NCBI RefSeq assembly: GCF_000525775.1
Contig: NZ_JALU01000029.1
Coordinates: 1 to 64,000 of the forward strand
From: Mogibacterium timidum ATCC 33093
GTDB lineage: Bacteria > Bacillota > Clostridia > Peptostreptococcales > Anaerovoracaceae
DNA length: 64,000 bases
Direction of reading: 5' to 3'
Below the pieces are notes generated by a model. It was not told the origin of the DNA and searched no databases. It saw only the letters and a program-made list of their open reading frames with translations. Position numbers and translations under genes: made by a program. Shown here one piece after another: positions 46,818-59,305 of the stretch. Position 1 is the first letter of the stretch, and each line of letters starts with the position of its first letter.

Positions 46818-49262
46818 GTGATAGAATTCAGACACCTGTTTAGTGAAATTAAAGATAGTCGGGGGATGTGTGTGTTTAGAAGGAAAATTGTTGCTTATGC
46901 AGTTTCTATGGCTTTAGGAATTATATCAGCAGACGTACTGATTAACAGACGTAAAATCATTATTAGCCTTGTCATTGTCGCTGTAGTTATGTTTTCTCTA
47001 TGGGCTGTAGCTCGAATCAGACGTGGACTTGAGAGCAGAGGTTGCAGCAGCACAATAAACAGAGAGATGATTATCTGCGCGATAGTATTTGCGATGGGGA
47101 TGTTAAATCTTTCGATAAATCATGTCTATCAGAAACCAATAACATCTTGCAAATTAGAAAAACACAATGCAATAGAGGGTCAAGCAATCAGGTATAAGGA
47201 AGATGATAAAGGAATAATCATTGATGTTGAGACGGATACTCTTGGACGCAGAACCGTTATAAGATGCCGGAAATGGCAGTCTTCAGAAAAGGCGGGTGAT
47301 AGAGGGGATTCAGTAAATAGGAAACGGGGAGGTGCAATTAGGTGCACAGAGACTGCGAGTCGGAATTTATATGGCAGGAAAGTCAGGGTTGAAGGGCAAA
47401 TAGAAATACCTGAAACAGCGAGAAATCCCGGATGCTTTGATTATAGGAGATATCTGCAGACAAAGAGAATCACACATATGATGAAGGCTTCGCGTATAAA
47501 GGTATTTCAAGATAGGGATAAAGCCATAGTGTGGAAAGCCAGGCGTCGATTGCAGGTTATCAAAGAGAGCTTTGCGCGGGAAGCCTCCGGTGGCAAAGAA
47601 AGCGTATATGGATTTATAAAAGGTGTGACATACGGTGACACTGGCGATATCGATAATGACACAATAAAGGAATTTAGAGAAAATACCACCGCTCATGTGT
47701 TGGCAGTCAGCGGCCTGCATGTAGGCGTTATATATGGGATGCTTAGGCTGATGGCAATGGGGCGACATGGAGGTATTGTAGGAATTGTAACTATAATTGT
47801 AATGCTGGGCTACGGAGAGGTGACAGCCTGGAACGTATCGACGACAAGAGCCGTTCTATTAACGTGCACTGCTATATTGGCATTCTATCTGAAGAGACCA
47901 TTTGACCTGTCAGCTGCTCTGGCTACATCGTTTATAGCCTTGCTCATATACAATCCGTATCTGTTGTTCGGAGCCGGCTTTCAGATGTCTTTTCTGGCAG
48001 TTGCCGGTATTGCATTTCTGTGTGATCCACTTGGCAGATTAATAGGCAAATCTGCCGGATTTATTCTTTCGATTCAGCTGGTTATGGTGCCATACACTGT
48101 GTATACATTCAACAAGATCAATCCGATTGGGTTCCTTGTAAATATTCCTATCGTCGGACTTATCAGCTTGCTGGTACCGTTCGCAATAGGTGGTTTAATA
48201 GTGTTTTTATTTACCGGCAGTGCGGGGTTTATCATCAAAAGCGTGATGTATTATCTTATCAGAATCGTACTGAAGCTAAACCACCTGTTGAATATGAATG
48301 GATGCTTTTCGTATTCGGCTAGATCGCATAAGGTTGCTATAGTGCTTGTAGCGTATGCGGTGCTGTTCTTCGTATGCTCCGAATTTGGAATTGTCATGAT
48401 TCTGCGCAGGAAATACAGGACATTAGCAGTATGTATGATGTTGATTACTCTTGTTTCGGTTGCAGTCGGCTTTGCATATAGAAATCCCTTTTTAAATGAT
48501 GAGATTGTATTTGTAGATGTTGGGCAAGGTGATGGAATACATATTAGGACTGATAGATATGACATGCTGATAGACGGCGGCGGTGATATAAAGAAGAATA
48601 TCGGAGAGAAGGTCCTTAAAGAGTACTTCCTGAAAAACGGTATTAATGACCTTGATATGAGTCTCTTTACGCACATGCACACAGATCACTGCAAAGGGGC
48701 AATGGAACTCGGTGAGGTTTTTCCTGTAAAAAAATATGTTATCCCATATCCGTACAGAAACGAGGTATCGGGAGGTGGCGTGAAGATGATTGGCTTTAGA
48801 GATAAAATACAGCTGTCAAAAGAGGTATGGATTGAAGCAATATGGCCTATGGATGATAGAACCGCTAAAAGCGGAGACGATGATAATGAACTCAATACTG
48901 TGTACATAGTGCATTACGATGGTGTCAAGGTGATGATAACGGGCGACCTTGTTGAGCAGGATGAGCTCGATATGGTAAAATACTATAATTCTTCCGATGT
49001 GTTAAAGTGCGACATACTTAAGGTTGCACATCATGGAAGCCGATATAGTTCAACTGAAGATTTTATCAGCGCTGTGAGCCCTAAAATTGCAGTAATCCAA
49101 GTGGGAAAGCACAATACTTACGGACATCCGAATCCGGGGATAATCAGACGTCTCCGTAGACATGGAGCAGCGGTGTGCAGGAACGATAAGCAGGGCGCTA
49201 TAGGTATAGATATCAATAGAGATAGAATTAGAATTGACAGGATGATAGAAGATGTCATTTAA
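46818..49262 (+). CDS. comEC: ComEC/Rec2-family DNA internalisation protein
   Basis: A protein of about 814 residues. It has N-terminal helices, a soluble DUF4131-like region, the Competence membrane domain (HVLAVSGLHVGVIYGML), and a C-terminal metallo-beta-lactamase domain (VDVGQGDGIHI, THMHTDHCKGAM, ITGDL, AHHGSRYSS). ComEC forms the channel for single-stranded DNA in transformation; the MBL domain is thought to degrade the other strand. The start is uncertain: GTG 46818 has AAGGGA ten bases upstream, GTG 46797 and ATG 46866 are alternatives. holA overlaps the 3' end by 11 bases, a common pairing. comEA is not adjacent. Confidence 0.9.
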   Translation: MIEFRHLFSEIKDSRGMCVFRRKIVAYAVSMALGIISADVLINRRKIIISLVIVAVVMFSLWAVARIRRGLESRGCSSTINREMIICAIVFAMGMLNLSINHVYQKPITSCKLEKHNAIEGQAIRYKEDDKGIIIDVETDTLGRRTVIRCRKWQSSEKAGDRGDSVNRKRGGAIRCTETASRNLYGRKVRVEGQIEIPETARNPGCFDYRRYLQTKRITHMMKASRIKVFQDRDKAIVWKARRRLQVIKESFAREASGGKESVYGFIKGVTYGDTGDIDNDTIKEFRENTTAHVLAVSGLHVGVIYGMLRLMAMGRHGGIVGIVTIIVMLGYGEVTAWNVSTTRAVLLTCTAILAFYLKRPFDLSAALATSFIALLIYNPYLLFGAGFQMSFLAVAGIAFLCDPLGRLIGKSAGFILSIQLVMVPYTVYTFNKINPIGFLVNIPIVGLISLLVPFAIGGLIVFLFTGSAGFIIKSVMYYLIRIVLKLNHLLNMNGCFSYSARSHKVAIVLVAYAVLFFVCSEFGIVMILRRKYRTLAVCMMLITLVSVAVGFAYRNPFLNDEIVFVDVGQGDGIHIRTDRYDMLIDGGGDIKKNIGEKVLKEYFLKNGINDLDMSLFTHMHTDHCKGAMELGEVFPVKKYVIPYPYRNEVSGGGVKMIGFRDKIQLSKEVWIEAIWPMDDRTAKSGDDDNELNTVYIVHYDGVKVMITGDLVEQDELDMVKYYNSSDVLKCDILKVAHHGSRYSSTEDFISAVSPKIAVIQVGKHNTYGHPNPGIIRRLRRHGAAVCRNDKQGAIGIDINRDRIRIDRMIEDVI

Positions 49263-50301
49263 AGAGTTTAACAACGACCTCAAGAACGGAATACTTGGTA
49301 ACGCCATATTTATGTACGGAGAGGAAGGATTTCTAACCGATTGGGCATTAAAGACTGTAATCGATAGAATTTCTACCCCTGAGGACAGAAAATATGTGGT
49401 AACAGACTTTGATGGAGAGCGGGTAACAGCTCAGGAAATCGTTGAAACTGCAAATACCATGACGATGTTTGCCGGCACACGAGTGTTAACGGTCAAAAAT
49501 TATTCACCTTTAATCAAAAAGAGTGTGGTCTCCGAGACTGCTACGATTCTGGAGTATTTGAGTTGCCCGAACCCGGCTACGATAATTGTATTTTCCCTTG
49601 ATAGAGGACACAGCCCGGGGAAGCGTGACAAGCTAAATGCCTTTGCAACTAAGGTTGCGACTGCATGTAGGACTTATAATTTTGAAAGACTGAGCACTGC
49701 AGAGTTGAAGTCGTTTGTGAACAAGAGAATCAGAGCCGCCGGAAAGCTAATCGGAGCTCGCGATATGGATTATCTAGTGGATATAACCGGATATCTCAAC
49801 AATGATAGCGAATATGATTTGTATAGGATGGAGTCTGATCTGACCAAGCTGGTCAATGCTTCAGATGAAGATACGATATCTCGCCAGCTAATTGAGGAAA
49901 TTATGATAGGCGATAAGGACAGGTTCGTATTTAACTTTATCGATTATCTGCTGGATGGTAAAAAGAATATGGCGATGCAGCTGCTGGTCAACACCGTTGC
50001 TGCCGGAGACAATTCGAGGTCGAGAGGCAATGTTTTTTCTTTAGCGTCTATGCTCGTCGGACAATTTGAGCTTATGTACGACTCTTTGGAGCTGGATGAA
50101 GAAGGCATGTCCGTTAAGGCTATGGCCAAGAGATTGGGAGTCAACGAGTACAGGCTTAAGAAGGCGTATTCGGCAGCCGTTGAGATTGGCAAAGCCAAGA
50201 TAAAGAATTCCCTGCTGGCCCTATATGATACCGACAGATTGCTCAAATCAGGAGAGCTGGACAAGACCACATCGCTGGAGCTATTCGTCTTCAACTGGTA
50301 G
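49252..50301 (+). CDS. holA: DNA polymerase III delta subunit
   Basis: A 349-residue clamp-loader subunit. The N-terminal AAA+-like fold (GNAIFMYGEEGFLTDWALKTVI), the middle region (TMTMFAGTRVLTVKNY) and a C-terminal helical collar fit HolA/YqeN. Delta opens the beta sliding clamp. It overlaps comEC by 11 bases and is translationally coupled. Confidence 0.92.
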   Translation: MSFKEFNNDLKNGILGNAIFMYGEEGFLTDWALKTVIDRISTPEDRKYVVTDFDGERVTAQEIVETANTMTMFAGTRVLTVKNYSPLIKKSVVSETATILEYLSCPNPATIIVFSLDRGHSPGKRDKLNAFATKVATACRTYNFERLSTAELKSFVNKRIRAAGKLIGARDMDYLVDITGYLNNDSEYDLYRMESDLTKLVNASDEDTISRQLIEEIMIGDKDRFVFNFIDYLLDGKKNMAMQLLVNTVAAGDNSRSRGNVFSLASMLVGQFELMYDSLELDEEGMSVKAMAKRLGVNEYRLKKAYSAAVEIGKAKIKNSLLALYDTDRLLKSGELDKTTSLELFVFNW

Positions 50302-50391
50302 TATGAGCATAATATGAGCCTGAGTTTGCCCTTGTGAGATATGCCGACCATCATCATGTCCCTGATAGTATGAACATAATATGAGCCTAAG
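50299..50391 (+). repeat. Two copies of a 26-base repeat at the end of holA
   Basis: TAGTATGAGCATAATATGAG plus CCTGAG at 50299-50324 recurs at 50366-50391 with two changes. The first copy contains the holA stop codon. It looks like a recent duplication of the gene end. Confidence 0.75.
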
Positions 50392-50475
50392 CTGATATGC
50401 GAAATGTAGAAAGCCTGAGTTTGTGTGCTTGATAAAACGCCGACTCGCTTTTTTCTTTTATTACACAGTGATCTG

Positions 50476-52101
50476 TTATTCGGTCTTGACAGCTGCGATC
50501 AGTTCACGTGCTGCCTCGATCGCATTACTGCTGTCAGGAGCTCCGCTAATTAGCCTTGCCAGCATCTCCAGCTTGCCGTTATCGTTTAGATGTTCGATGA
50601 CGGTGTGTGATTTTCCATCAGATATCTTCTTATCGATTGAGAAGTTATCATCACCTGATGCGGCTATCTGCGGCAGGTGTGTGATGCAGACAATCTGTCT
50701 GTGCTTGGCTATCTCGCTTAGCTTGTGACCGACAACAAGTGCAGTCTTGCCGCTGATTCCGGTATCAATCTCGTCAAAAATCATGGTTTCGACACTATCG
50801 TTGCTGCCGAAGATATGCTTGAAAGCCAGCATTATTCTGGAGATTTCTCCACCGGATGCAATCTTGGACATAGGTCTGAGAGGGTCTCCCGGGTTAGTTG
50901 ATATGAGGAATTCGACACCGTCATAGCCTAATTCGGTAATTTCGTCAAGGCGAGTGATCTCAATTCTAAAATCGGAATTAGCAAAGGCCAGGTCATTTAG
51001 CTCACGTAGCATTTCCCGTTCCAAGGCTTCAGCGTTAGACCTTCGCAGTCTGCTTACTACATTAGCCTGAGTCTCAAGATTACGGTATCTGCTATCGATT
51101 AGCTCCGCCACCCGTTCTTTTTCGCTGTCCAGATTGTGGATGACGCCGAGCTTGTTATCTAACTCTTCTTTATACTCGATCATCTCTTCGATAGACATGT
51201 TGTATTTTCGTTTAGCATCTTCAAGCACGCTAAGCCTTGAGGAGACGCTATCGATCTCTTCCTCGGAGAAGTTGATAGACTCGCCGGTAGTCCTCAAGGT
51301 AGAAGAGAGGTCTTCCAAATTATAATAAAGTTCAGTGAAGTTGCTTGAGAGCTCACCGAGCTCTTCACTATATGAAGCTACGCCCTGAAGCTGATGCATG
51401 CATGAACCCAGCAGGCTGAGAACCGACGGATCCTCGGTCAACCTGCTGTATGATCCCACAACCGCTTCATATATGCGCTCGCTGTTGCGCATGAGGTCTA
51501 GCTGTTCTCGAAGCTCTTCATCCTCGCCTGGTGTCAGGTCAAGCTTGTCGATGTAGTCAAATTCAAATTGGTAGAAGTCCTGCTGCCTGCGAGATTCCGA
51601 CTCGCTGTGCAGCAGCTTGTCGTATTCACGTCTAACCTCATGGTAGCTTCTGTAAAGCTCAGCCAGCTTGATCAACTCTCCGGAAATGGTCCCATGCCTG
51701 TAGCTGTCGGTTATAAGGATGTGGTTCTCCGGATCGAGAATCTGCTGGTTGTCATACTGTCCGTGGATGTCGACAAAATCCTTGCAGAAATCACGAAGCT
51801 TGGCAAGCGAAACTATCTCGCCATTGAGCTTAGCAACACTTTTGCCGCTCTTGAGCAGCTCGCGTGAGATTATTACGTCATCATCGCCGATATGGCCGGT
51901 CACTTGGATGAGAGCTTTGTCCGAACCGTTTCTAATCATCGAAATATCAGCACGACCACCGAGGGCTGTGCTGATAGCCTGTACCAGAACAGATTTACCC
52001 GAACCTGTCTCACCGGTGATAATGTTGAGCGAAGATCCGAGATCAAAGGACATATATGCAATTGTCGCAAAGTTAGTTATTTCAACACGATCTAGCATCA
52101 A
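50476..52101 (-). CDS. recN: DNA repair protein RecN
   Basis: A 541-residue SMC-like ATPase that gathers broken DNA ends in double-strand-break repair. Walker A GETGSGKSVLVQA (about 30-42), a coiled-coil middle region (about 150-360), signature GGEISRIML and Walker B MIFDEIDTGISGKTA are present. It lies 20 bases after argR in the classical Firmicutes argR-recN order, convergent with holA. Confidence 0.96.
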   Translation of the reverse strand: MMLDRVEITNFATIAYMSFDLGSSLNIITGETGSGKSVLVQAISTALGGRADISMIRNGSDKALIQVTGHIGDDDVIISRELLKSGKSVAKLNGEIVSLAKLRDFCKDFVDIHGQYDNQQILDPENHILITDSYRHGTISGELIKLAELYRSYHEVRREYDKLLHSESESRRQQDFYQFEFDYIDKLDLTPGEDEELREQLDLMRNSERIYEAVVGSYSRLTEDPSVLSLLGSCMHQLQGVASYSEELGELSSNFTELYYNLEDLSSTLRTTGESINFSEEEIDSVSSRLSVLEDAKRKYNMSIEEMIEYKEELDNKLGVIHNLDSEKERVAELIDSRYRNLETQANVVSRLRRSNAEALEREMLRELNDLAFANSDFRIEITRLDEITELGYDGVEFLISTNPGDPLRPMSKIASGGEISRIMLAFKHIFGSNDSVETMIFDEIDTGISGKTALVVGHKLSEIAKHRQIVCITHLPQIAASGDDNFSIDKKISDGKSHTVIEHLNDNGKLEMLARLISGAPDSSNAIEAARELIAAVKTE

Positions 52102-52121
52102 TTTACCTCTGTGCCTCGCAT

Positions 52122-52580
52122 TTATGCTCTAAGAGCAATCATATTCTCGAAGCCGTCCAAAATTTCCTTAACGTTATCCTCGTGATCCACGATTATCAGC
52201 AATGTATTATCTCCTGCGACTGAACCGACAACATGGTCGAGTCCCAGACAGTCTATGGCTTCGGCAGCGGCGTTGCCACAGCCGGATAGTGTCTTGACGA
52301 CGATCAGATTCTGTGCCGAGGCGTAGGATATAATCGTCTCTCTGAAAATCTTGACAAATCTCTCGGATATAGGCTGCTTGTCAAACTTGCCTGAAGTGTA
52401 TTTGTAGCGATCCTTATCAATCGATACCTTTACAAGCTGAAGCTCCTTGATATCTCTGGAAATAGTTGCCTGGGTGACCTTATAACCTGCTTCTTCCAGC
52501 AGATCCTGCAGCTGATCCTGAGTTTCAACCACGTGAGTCTTGATTAGTTCCAGAATCTTGTTTTGTCTTGAGTAACGCAT
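52122..52580 (-). CDS. argR: Arginine repressor ArgR/AhrC
   Basis: A 152-residue regulator. The N-terminal winged helix (RYSRQNKILELI, VTQATISRDIKELQLVK) binds ARG boxes. The C-terminal domain (GCGNAAAEAIDCLG, SVAGDNTLLIIV) forms the arginine-binding hexamer. AGGAGG in front of the ATG at 52580 decides this start over an upstream one that would add eight residues. It controls arginine biosynthesis and catabolism, and probably its own promoter (see the inverted repeat nearby). Confidence 0.95.
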   Translation of the reverse strand: MRYSRQNKILELIKTHVVETQDQLQDLLEEAGYKVTQATISRDIKELQLVKVSIDKDRYKYTSGKFDKQPISERFVKIFRETIISYASAQNLIVVKTLSGCGNAAAEAIDCLGLDHVVGSVAGDNTLLIIVDHEDNVKEILDGFENMIALRA

Positions 52581-52656
52581 TTTTCCTCCTAAATTGCAAT
52601 ACATGGGTTACACTCAATTTTACAGGCTAATTATAGCATAAACTTACAGCTCAATG

Positions 52657-52696
52657 TATAAATGCGAAAGATTGATACTGAAGTGGTGCATTTATA
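52657..52696. promoter_or_regulatory. Candidate ARG-box inverted repeat between argR and ruvC
   Basis: TATAAATGC (52657-52665) and GCATTTATA (52688-52696) are perfect complements 22 bases apart. Each resembles half of a Firmicutes ARG box (AT-rich with TGCA/TGAAT words). A minus-strand TATAAT at 52635-52630 is the likely argR -10, so the repeat would cover the -35 region: autoregulation is plausible. Confidence 0.45.
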
Positions 52697-52740
52697 GACA
52701 TAATAGGCGGATTTTGATAAAATATCCGAGGTGATTGATG

Positions 52741-53229
52741 ATGAGAATTTTAGGAATAGACCCAGGTTATGCCATCATGGGATATGGCGTTCTAGATTAC
52801 AATGGTAATCGCTTTAAGACCGTAGGCTACGGTTCGGTAGAAACTGAAGCCGGACTGCCGATGCCTGAGAGATTGAAGCTGCTCTACGATGGACTGACTG
52901 AGATAATTCAGAAATACGAACCGGACGAAGTATCAATAGAGGAGCTTTTTTTTAATAGAAATGTTACAACTGCGATTGGGGTAGGTGAAGCTCGTGGGGT
53001 TGCTATGCTCGCATGCGTTGAAGGTGGACTTGTCGTGTCCGAATACACACCTATGCAGATTAAACAGGCACTTGTCGGATACGGTAAGGCGGAGAAGGCT
53101 CAGGTGCAGATGATGGTTAAAACTATCCTAAACCTGCCTGAGGTGCCTAAACCGGATGATACAGCCGATGCTGTGGCGGCAGCAATTTGCCACGCGCATT
53201 CTAGAAACGCAAGGGGTTTAGGGAGATAA
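52741..53229 (+). CDS. ruvC: Holliday junction endonuclease RuvC
   Basis: A 162-residue resolvase with RNase H-like fold. Acidic active-site residues lie in ILGIDPG, SIEELFF and [18 protein letters not shown] is best spaced to ATG 52741; ATG 52738 and TTG 52735 in the same frame are possible. First gene of ruvCAB; ruvA follows after three bases. Confidence 0.95.
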   Translation: MRILGIDPGYAIMGYGVLDYNGNRFKTVGYGSVETEAGLPMPERLKLLYDGLTEIIQKYEPDEVSIEELFFNRNVTTAIGVGEARGVAMLACVEGGLVVSEYTPMQIKQALVGYGKAEKAQVQMMVKTILNLPEVPKPDDTADAVAAAICHAHSRNARGLGR

Positions 53230-53232
53230 CTA

Positions 53233-53832
53233 ATGATTAGAAACATCAAGGGGGAATACCTCTATTACGATAAGGGCGCAATGGTCGTGGAGACCAGGGG
53301 CGGTATTGGATTTCGCATATACATCGCAGATACATCGCCACTGCTGCTCCATCAGGAGGGAGATCTTGTAAATATATTTACGTATATGCAGGTTAAAGAA
53401 GACGGTATGTCTCTCTATGGCTTTTCTCAGCTTGATTCACTCAATCTCTTTGAACAGCTAATCACTGTAAAGGGAGTTGGCCCCAGGGCCGGACTTGCTA
53501 TCATGTCGACAGGCTCTGCGGATGAGATAAAATACAATATCATCAATAAGGATGCAAGTGCTATTGCCAGGGCGCAGGGGGTCGGAAAGAAAACAGCTGA
53601 AAGAGTAATACTCGAGTTATGCGACAAAGTGGATGCTGTTCCTATGCCGGACATATCAGCACCTGCCGGTGTCAATATACCGAGGCTCGATGCGACGAGA
53701 AGAGAGGCTGTCATGGCTCTCACTACGCTTGGTTATTCCAAGGCAGAGGCGGAGGAAGCAATCGGGAATGTATCAGAGGAAGATCTGGAAGTAGAGACTT
53801 ATATCAAGAAGGCGCTCAAATATCTGCTGTAG
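53233..53832 (+). CDS. ruvA: Holliday junction branch migration protein RuvA
   Basis: A 199-residue protein that grips the four-way junction as a tetramer and loads RuvB. It shows the N-terminal OB fold (MIRNIKGEYLYYDKGAMVVE), tandem helix-hairpin-helix motifs (TVKGVGPRAGLAIM and AQGVGKKTAERVILEL) and the C-terminal RuvB-binding domain (ALTTLGYSKAEAEEAI). Length is normal. Confidence 0.96.
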   Translation: MIRNIKGEYLYYDKGAMVVETRGGIGFRIYIADTSPLLLHQEGDLVNIFTYMQVKEDGMSLYGFSQLDSLNLFEQLITVKGVGPRAGLAIMSTGSADEIKYNIINKDASAIARAQGVGKKTAERVILELCDKVDAVPMPDISAPAGVNIPRLDATRREAVMALTTLGYSKAEAEEAIGNVSEEDLEVETYIKKALKYLL

Positions 53833-53939
53833 CGGCTCGTGAGCATTGCTTTAAATTTTGCGAGTCGGAGGAATAAAACGGCGCTTTACTTATCTTTAAT
53901 CTGATAATCTGAAATTCACCTAATAGTAAGGATTGGGAA

Positions 53940-54947
53940 ATGCTGGACAATATTACATCTACAAAGGTAATACCTAACGAAATAAACGGAGAATATACCC
54001 TCAGACCGCAGTACCTCAGCGAGTACTGCGGGCAGTCTGCGGCGAAGGAGAACCTGTCTATTTACATCGAGGCTGCTAAGATGCGCGGCGAGTCGCTTGA
54101 CCACGTGCTTTTTTACGGACCTCCGGGGCTTGGAAAGACCACACTTGCCAACATTATTGCAAATGAGCTGGGGGTGGACATTAAGGTGACGTCCGGCCCG
54201 GCAATAAGCAGAGCCGGCGACTTAGCTGCAATTCTTACGAATCTCAACGAAAATGATGTGTTGTTTATAGACGAGATTCACAGGCTGAACCGTTCGGTTG
54301 AGGAGGTTCTGTATTCGGCTATGGAGGACTTTGCGCTTGATATAATCATAGGTAAGGGTCCTGCTGCAAGATCGCTGCGTATCGACATCGCTAAATTTAC
54401 GCTAGTCGGAGCGACGACAAGAGCCGGAAGCCTGTCTGCACCATTAAGGGATAGGTTTGGAATAATTACGAAGTTTGAATTCTACACACATGAGGAGATA
54501 AGAAATATCCTGCTGCGTTCGGCTAAGGTGCTTGATATTGAGATAGACGACGAGTCCCTTGACGAGCTTGCGAGCAGATCGAGAGGAACTCCTAGAATAG
54601 GCAACAGGTTGCTCAAGCGAGTTAGAGATTTCAGCGAGGTGATCAGCGATGGCAGGATTGACATCAAGGTTACATGCAAGGCACTTGATGCGCTCGGTGT
54701 GGATGCGCGCGGTCTGGACAAGCTGGACAGACAGATATTGGAGACTATCATCAGGAGCTTTGGCGGAGGCCCGGTTGGAATTGAGACTATCGCAAGCGCA
54801 ATCGGTGAGGAGAGGGTTACACTCGAGGACGTAAACGAGCCGTTCTTGATTCAATCGGAACTGATGTACAGAACGCAGAAGGGGCGCATGGTCACGAAGC
54901 TGGCATACGAGCATATGGGAATGATGTCCTGCTACAAAGAAGATTAA
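53940..54947 (+). CDS. ruvB: Holliday junction helicase RuvB
   Basis: A 335-residue AAA+ motor that drives branch migration. Walker [12 protein letters not shown] (about 60-70), Walker [12 protein letters not shown], sensor 1 GATTRAG and the arginine-finger region RDRFG are present, with a C-terminal winged helix ([17 protein letters not shown]). AAGGA precedes the ATG; 107 bases separate it from ruvA. Confidence 0.96.
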   Translation: MLDNITSTKVIPNEINGEYTLRPQYLSEYCGQSAAKENLSIYIEAAKMRGESLDHVLFYGPPGLGKTTLANIIANELGVDIKVTSGPAISRAGDLAAILTNLNENDVLFIDEIHRLNRSVEEVLYSAMEDFALDIIIGKGPAARSLRIDIAKFTLVGATTRAGSLSAPLRDRFGIITKFEFYTHEEIRNILLRSAKVLDIEIDDESLDELASRSRGTPRIGNRLLKRVRDFSEVISDGRIDIKVTCKALDALGVDARGLDKLDRQILETIIRSFGGGPVGIETIASAIGEERVTLEDVNEPFLIQSELMYRTQKGRMVTKLAYEHMGMMSCYKED

Positions 54948-55030
54948 ACACGTTGAGGCGCGGCAATTGGGTTGCTTAGCAGTCCAACTGTAATCGCGTC
55001 TCACTGATTAAGACCGGAGAATATTGGTAT

Positions 55031-56080
55031 ATGAAACTTGAAGATTTTGATTATAACCTACCAAAGGAGCTAATCGCACAGGCACCCTCTCTCAAGCGGG
55101 ATGAATGTCGTCTGATGGTGCTCAACAGGGCTGCAGATACGATAGAACACAAGCATTTCTACGATATACTCGACTACCTGCATGAGGGCGACTGCTTGGT
55201 TGTAAACGATTCGCGAGTTATCCCTGCCAGGCTGTACGGCACCAAGGAGAAGACCGGCGCTCATATAGAGTTTTTGTTGATCAAACGACTCGAGGGTGAC
55301 AAGTGGGAGAGCCTCGTCAAGCCCGGCAAGCGCCTCAAGGAAGGTGACACGGTAATCCTAGATGATAACAAGCTGTTTAAGGCTCACATACTGGGATTCA
55401 AGGATGAGGGTAATGGAACCAGGATCATAGAGTTCGAATACGAAGGTATATTCATGGAACGCTTGGAGGAGATAGGCAGTATGCCGCTTCCGCCATATAT
55501 TGAGAGGCGTGCCGTGGACGATGACAAGGAGAGGTACCAGACTGTATACAGCAAGATAGACGGGTCGGTGGCCGCTCCGACGGCAGGTCTGCATTTTACA
55601 GATGAGCTGCTGGAGAAGGTCAAGGTCAAGGGTATTGAAGTCGCTTCTGTTACGCTTCACGTCGGTATCGGTACGTTTAGACCGGTAAAGGTCGAGAACG
55701 TCGAGGACCACAAAATGCACTTTGAGGAATATACGATTAATTCTGAGACTGCTGAGACCATTAATCGTGCGATTCGCGATGGCAGAAGAATCATTTCGGT
55801 CGGGACGACTTCGACGAGGACGCTCGAAAGCGCTGCCAAGCAGGTCGACGGAGTGTGGCAGATTGAGAGCGGACACAGGAGCACAGGAATATTCATCTAT
55901 CCGGGATATGAGTACAAGGTGGTGGATGGTCTAATCACAAATTTCCACCTGCCCAAATCGACACTTATAATGCTCGTTTCGGCATTATACGACAGAGAGC
56001 ACATACTTAAGGCGTATGAAGAGGCGGTGGGCGAGAATTACAAGTTCTTTAGCTACGGCGACGCTATGTTTATCAGATAG
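55031..56080 (+). CDS. queA: S-adenosylmethionine:tRNA ribosyltransferase-isomerase
   Basis: A 349-residue enzyme that adds the epoxycyclopentanediol from AdoMet to preQ1-modified tRNA. Landmarks: [55 protein letters not shown], and the C-terminal [12 protein letters not shown]-like [11 protein letters not shown]. Located before tgt in the conserved ruvB-queA-tgt order. Confidence 0.96.
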   Translation: MKLEDFDYNLPKELIAQAPSLKRDECRLMVLNRAADTIEHKHFYDILDYLHEGDCLVVNDSRVIPARLYGTKEKTGAHIEFLLIKRLEGDKWESLVKPGKRLKEGDTVILDDNKLFKAHILGFKDEGNGTRIIEFEYEGIFMERLEEIGSMPLPPYIERRAVDDDKERYQTVYSKIDGSVAAPTAGLHFTDELLEKVKVKGIEVASVTLHVGIGTFRPVKVENVEDHKMHFEEYTINSETAETINRAIRDGRRIISVGTTSTRTLESAAKQVDGVWQIESGHRSTGIFIYPGYEYKVVDGLITNFHLPKSTLIMLVSALYDREHILKAYEEAVGENYKFFSYGDAMFIR

Positions 56081-58403
<2,323 letters not shown>

Positions 58404-58660
58404 CTCGTGAAAGTTGATGTACCACCCACGCAAAGCACGCCAAAGAAAACGAGTGAAGCGAAGTTTGATTTGTTGCGGGCTACTGCGGAGGCATAATACT
58501 AAAAACTAGTATCAGAAACGCAAACTAAAAGATGGTACTGTCCACGCGACAGCTGTCCAAGAGCTAGGAACAAGGCGACGTGGCGATTGGAGACAGCGAA
58601 CCGAGGAGGCCACAGCCTTTCTGTCGAAATAAAAGTTTAAAACTATATATAGGATTGAAA
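58404..58660. other. GC-richer non-coding island between rlmD and the immunity array
   Basis: No start codon with a ribosome binding site introduces a gene here. From about 58540 to 58630 the composition is richer in GC than the genes on either side, and the DNA can fold: CCACG/CGTGG, the palindrome GACAGCTGTC, and an outer CGACAG/CTGTCG pair. Two stretches of 30-40 codons are open in plus-strand frames, which is not significant. It may be a small RNA or debris at the border of the accessory region. Confidence 0.35.
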
Positions 58661-58664
58661 CCAT

Positions 58665-58705
58665 GGGATTACTAGTAAGTGGATAATTTGCTGGAATCCC
58701 TTTTT
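58665..58705 (+). terminator. Terminator-like hairpin before the immunity array
   Basis: GGGATT (58665-58670) pairs with AATCCC (58695-58700) and is followed by TTTTT. The loop is 24 bases, with CTAG/CTGG inside. Confidence 0.5.
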
Positions 58706-58727
58706 AAAAAGTTGCCAGGAGAGCAAA

Positions 58728-59183
58728 ATGTGTAATATTGATTTGGAAAAATACCGTGATAGAATTGCTCTAGCATATGAAACAAGTGCCTTCACAGAAG
58801 GTATACGACCAGTGCCTGAGGCTGAGATAAAAAAGTTTGAAGCAAATTACGGCTCTATACCATCAGAGTACCGATGGCTACTACTTAACCTAGGAGGTTG
58901 TTATTTGGCAGAACCATGGATTTTTGACTTGAAGGAGCTAGAGGGAAACTATACATACTTTGAAGAGGCATATGAGGAGTATATGAGCGAATGTAAACAC
59001 GGTCCAACGTTTCCTATTGGAGGTTTAGGAGATGGAAGCATAGTATTTATAGACCTTGAAAGTGGTAAAGTTCGTGGATATAACAATGACTATGCTGACC
59101 TTGAGGAAGTTGCAGAAAGCTTTTCGGAGCTTATTTTAGATTTAGTAGAACAGGTAGAAAGCTTTTCTTTACATAATATATGA
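58728..59183 (+). CDS. SMI1/KNR4 family protein (likely toxin-immunity protein)
   Basis: A 151-residue cytoplasmic protein. EAEIKKFEANYGSIPSEYRWLLLNLGGCYL and the later GDGSIVFIDLESGKVRGYNND are the SMI1/KNR4 (SUKH) pattern: helix, IP-x-[DE]-Y, loop, then a beta sheet with G-x-G...D. SUKH proteins are the most common immunity proteins of bacterial polymorphic toxins. AGGAGAG precedes the ATG. It opens an array of small same-strand genes. Confidence 0.82.
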   Translation: MCNIDLEKYRDRIALAYETSAFTEGIRPVPEAEIKKFEANYGSIPSEYRWLLLNLGGCYLAEPWIFDLKELEGNYTYFEEAYEEYMSECKHGPTFPIGGLGDGSIVFIDLESGKVRGYNNDYADLEEVAESFSELILDLVEQVESFSLHNI

Positions 59184-59305
59184 TAAAAGGGGTATGTATA
59201 AAATATGCATTCTTGACAAAAATGATAGATACCTTAAATTTAAAATAGAGGTGAGATAATTAGGCACCATATAGTTTTAGAAAGGAAATTTGCAGGTTTA
59301 AATTT

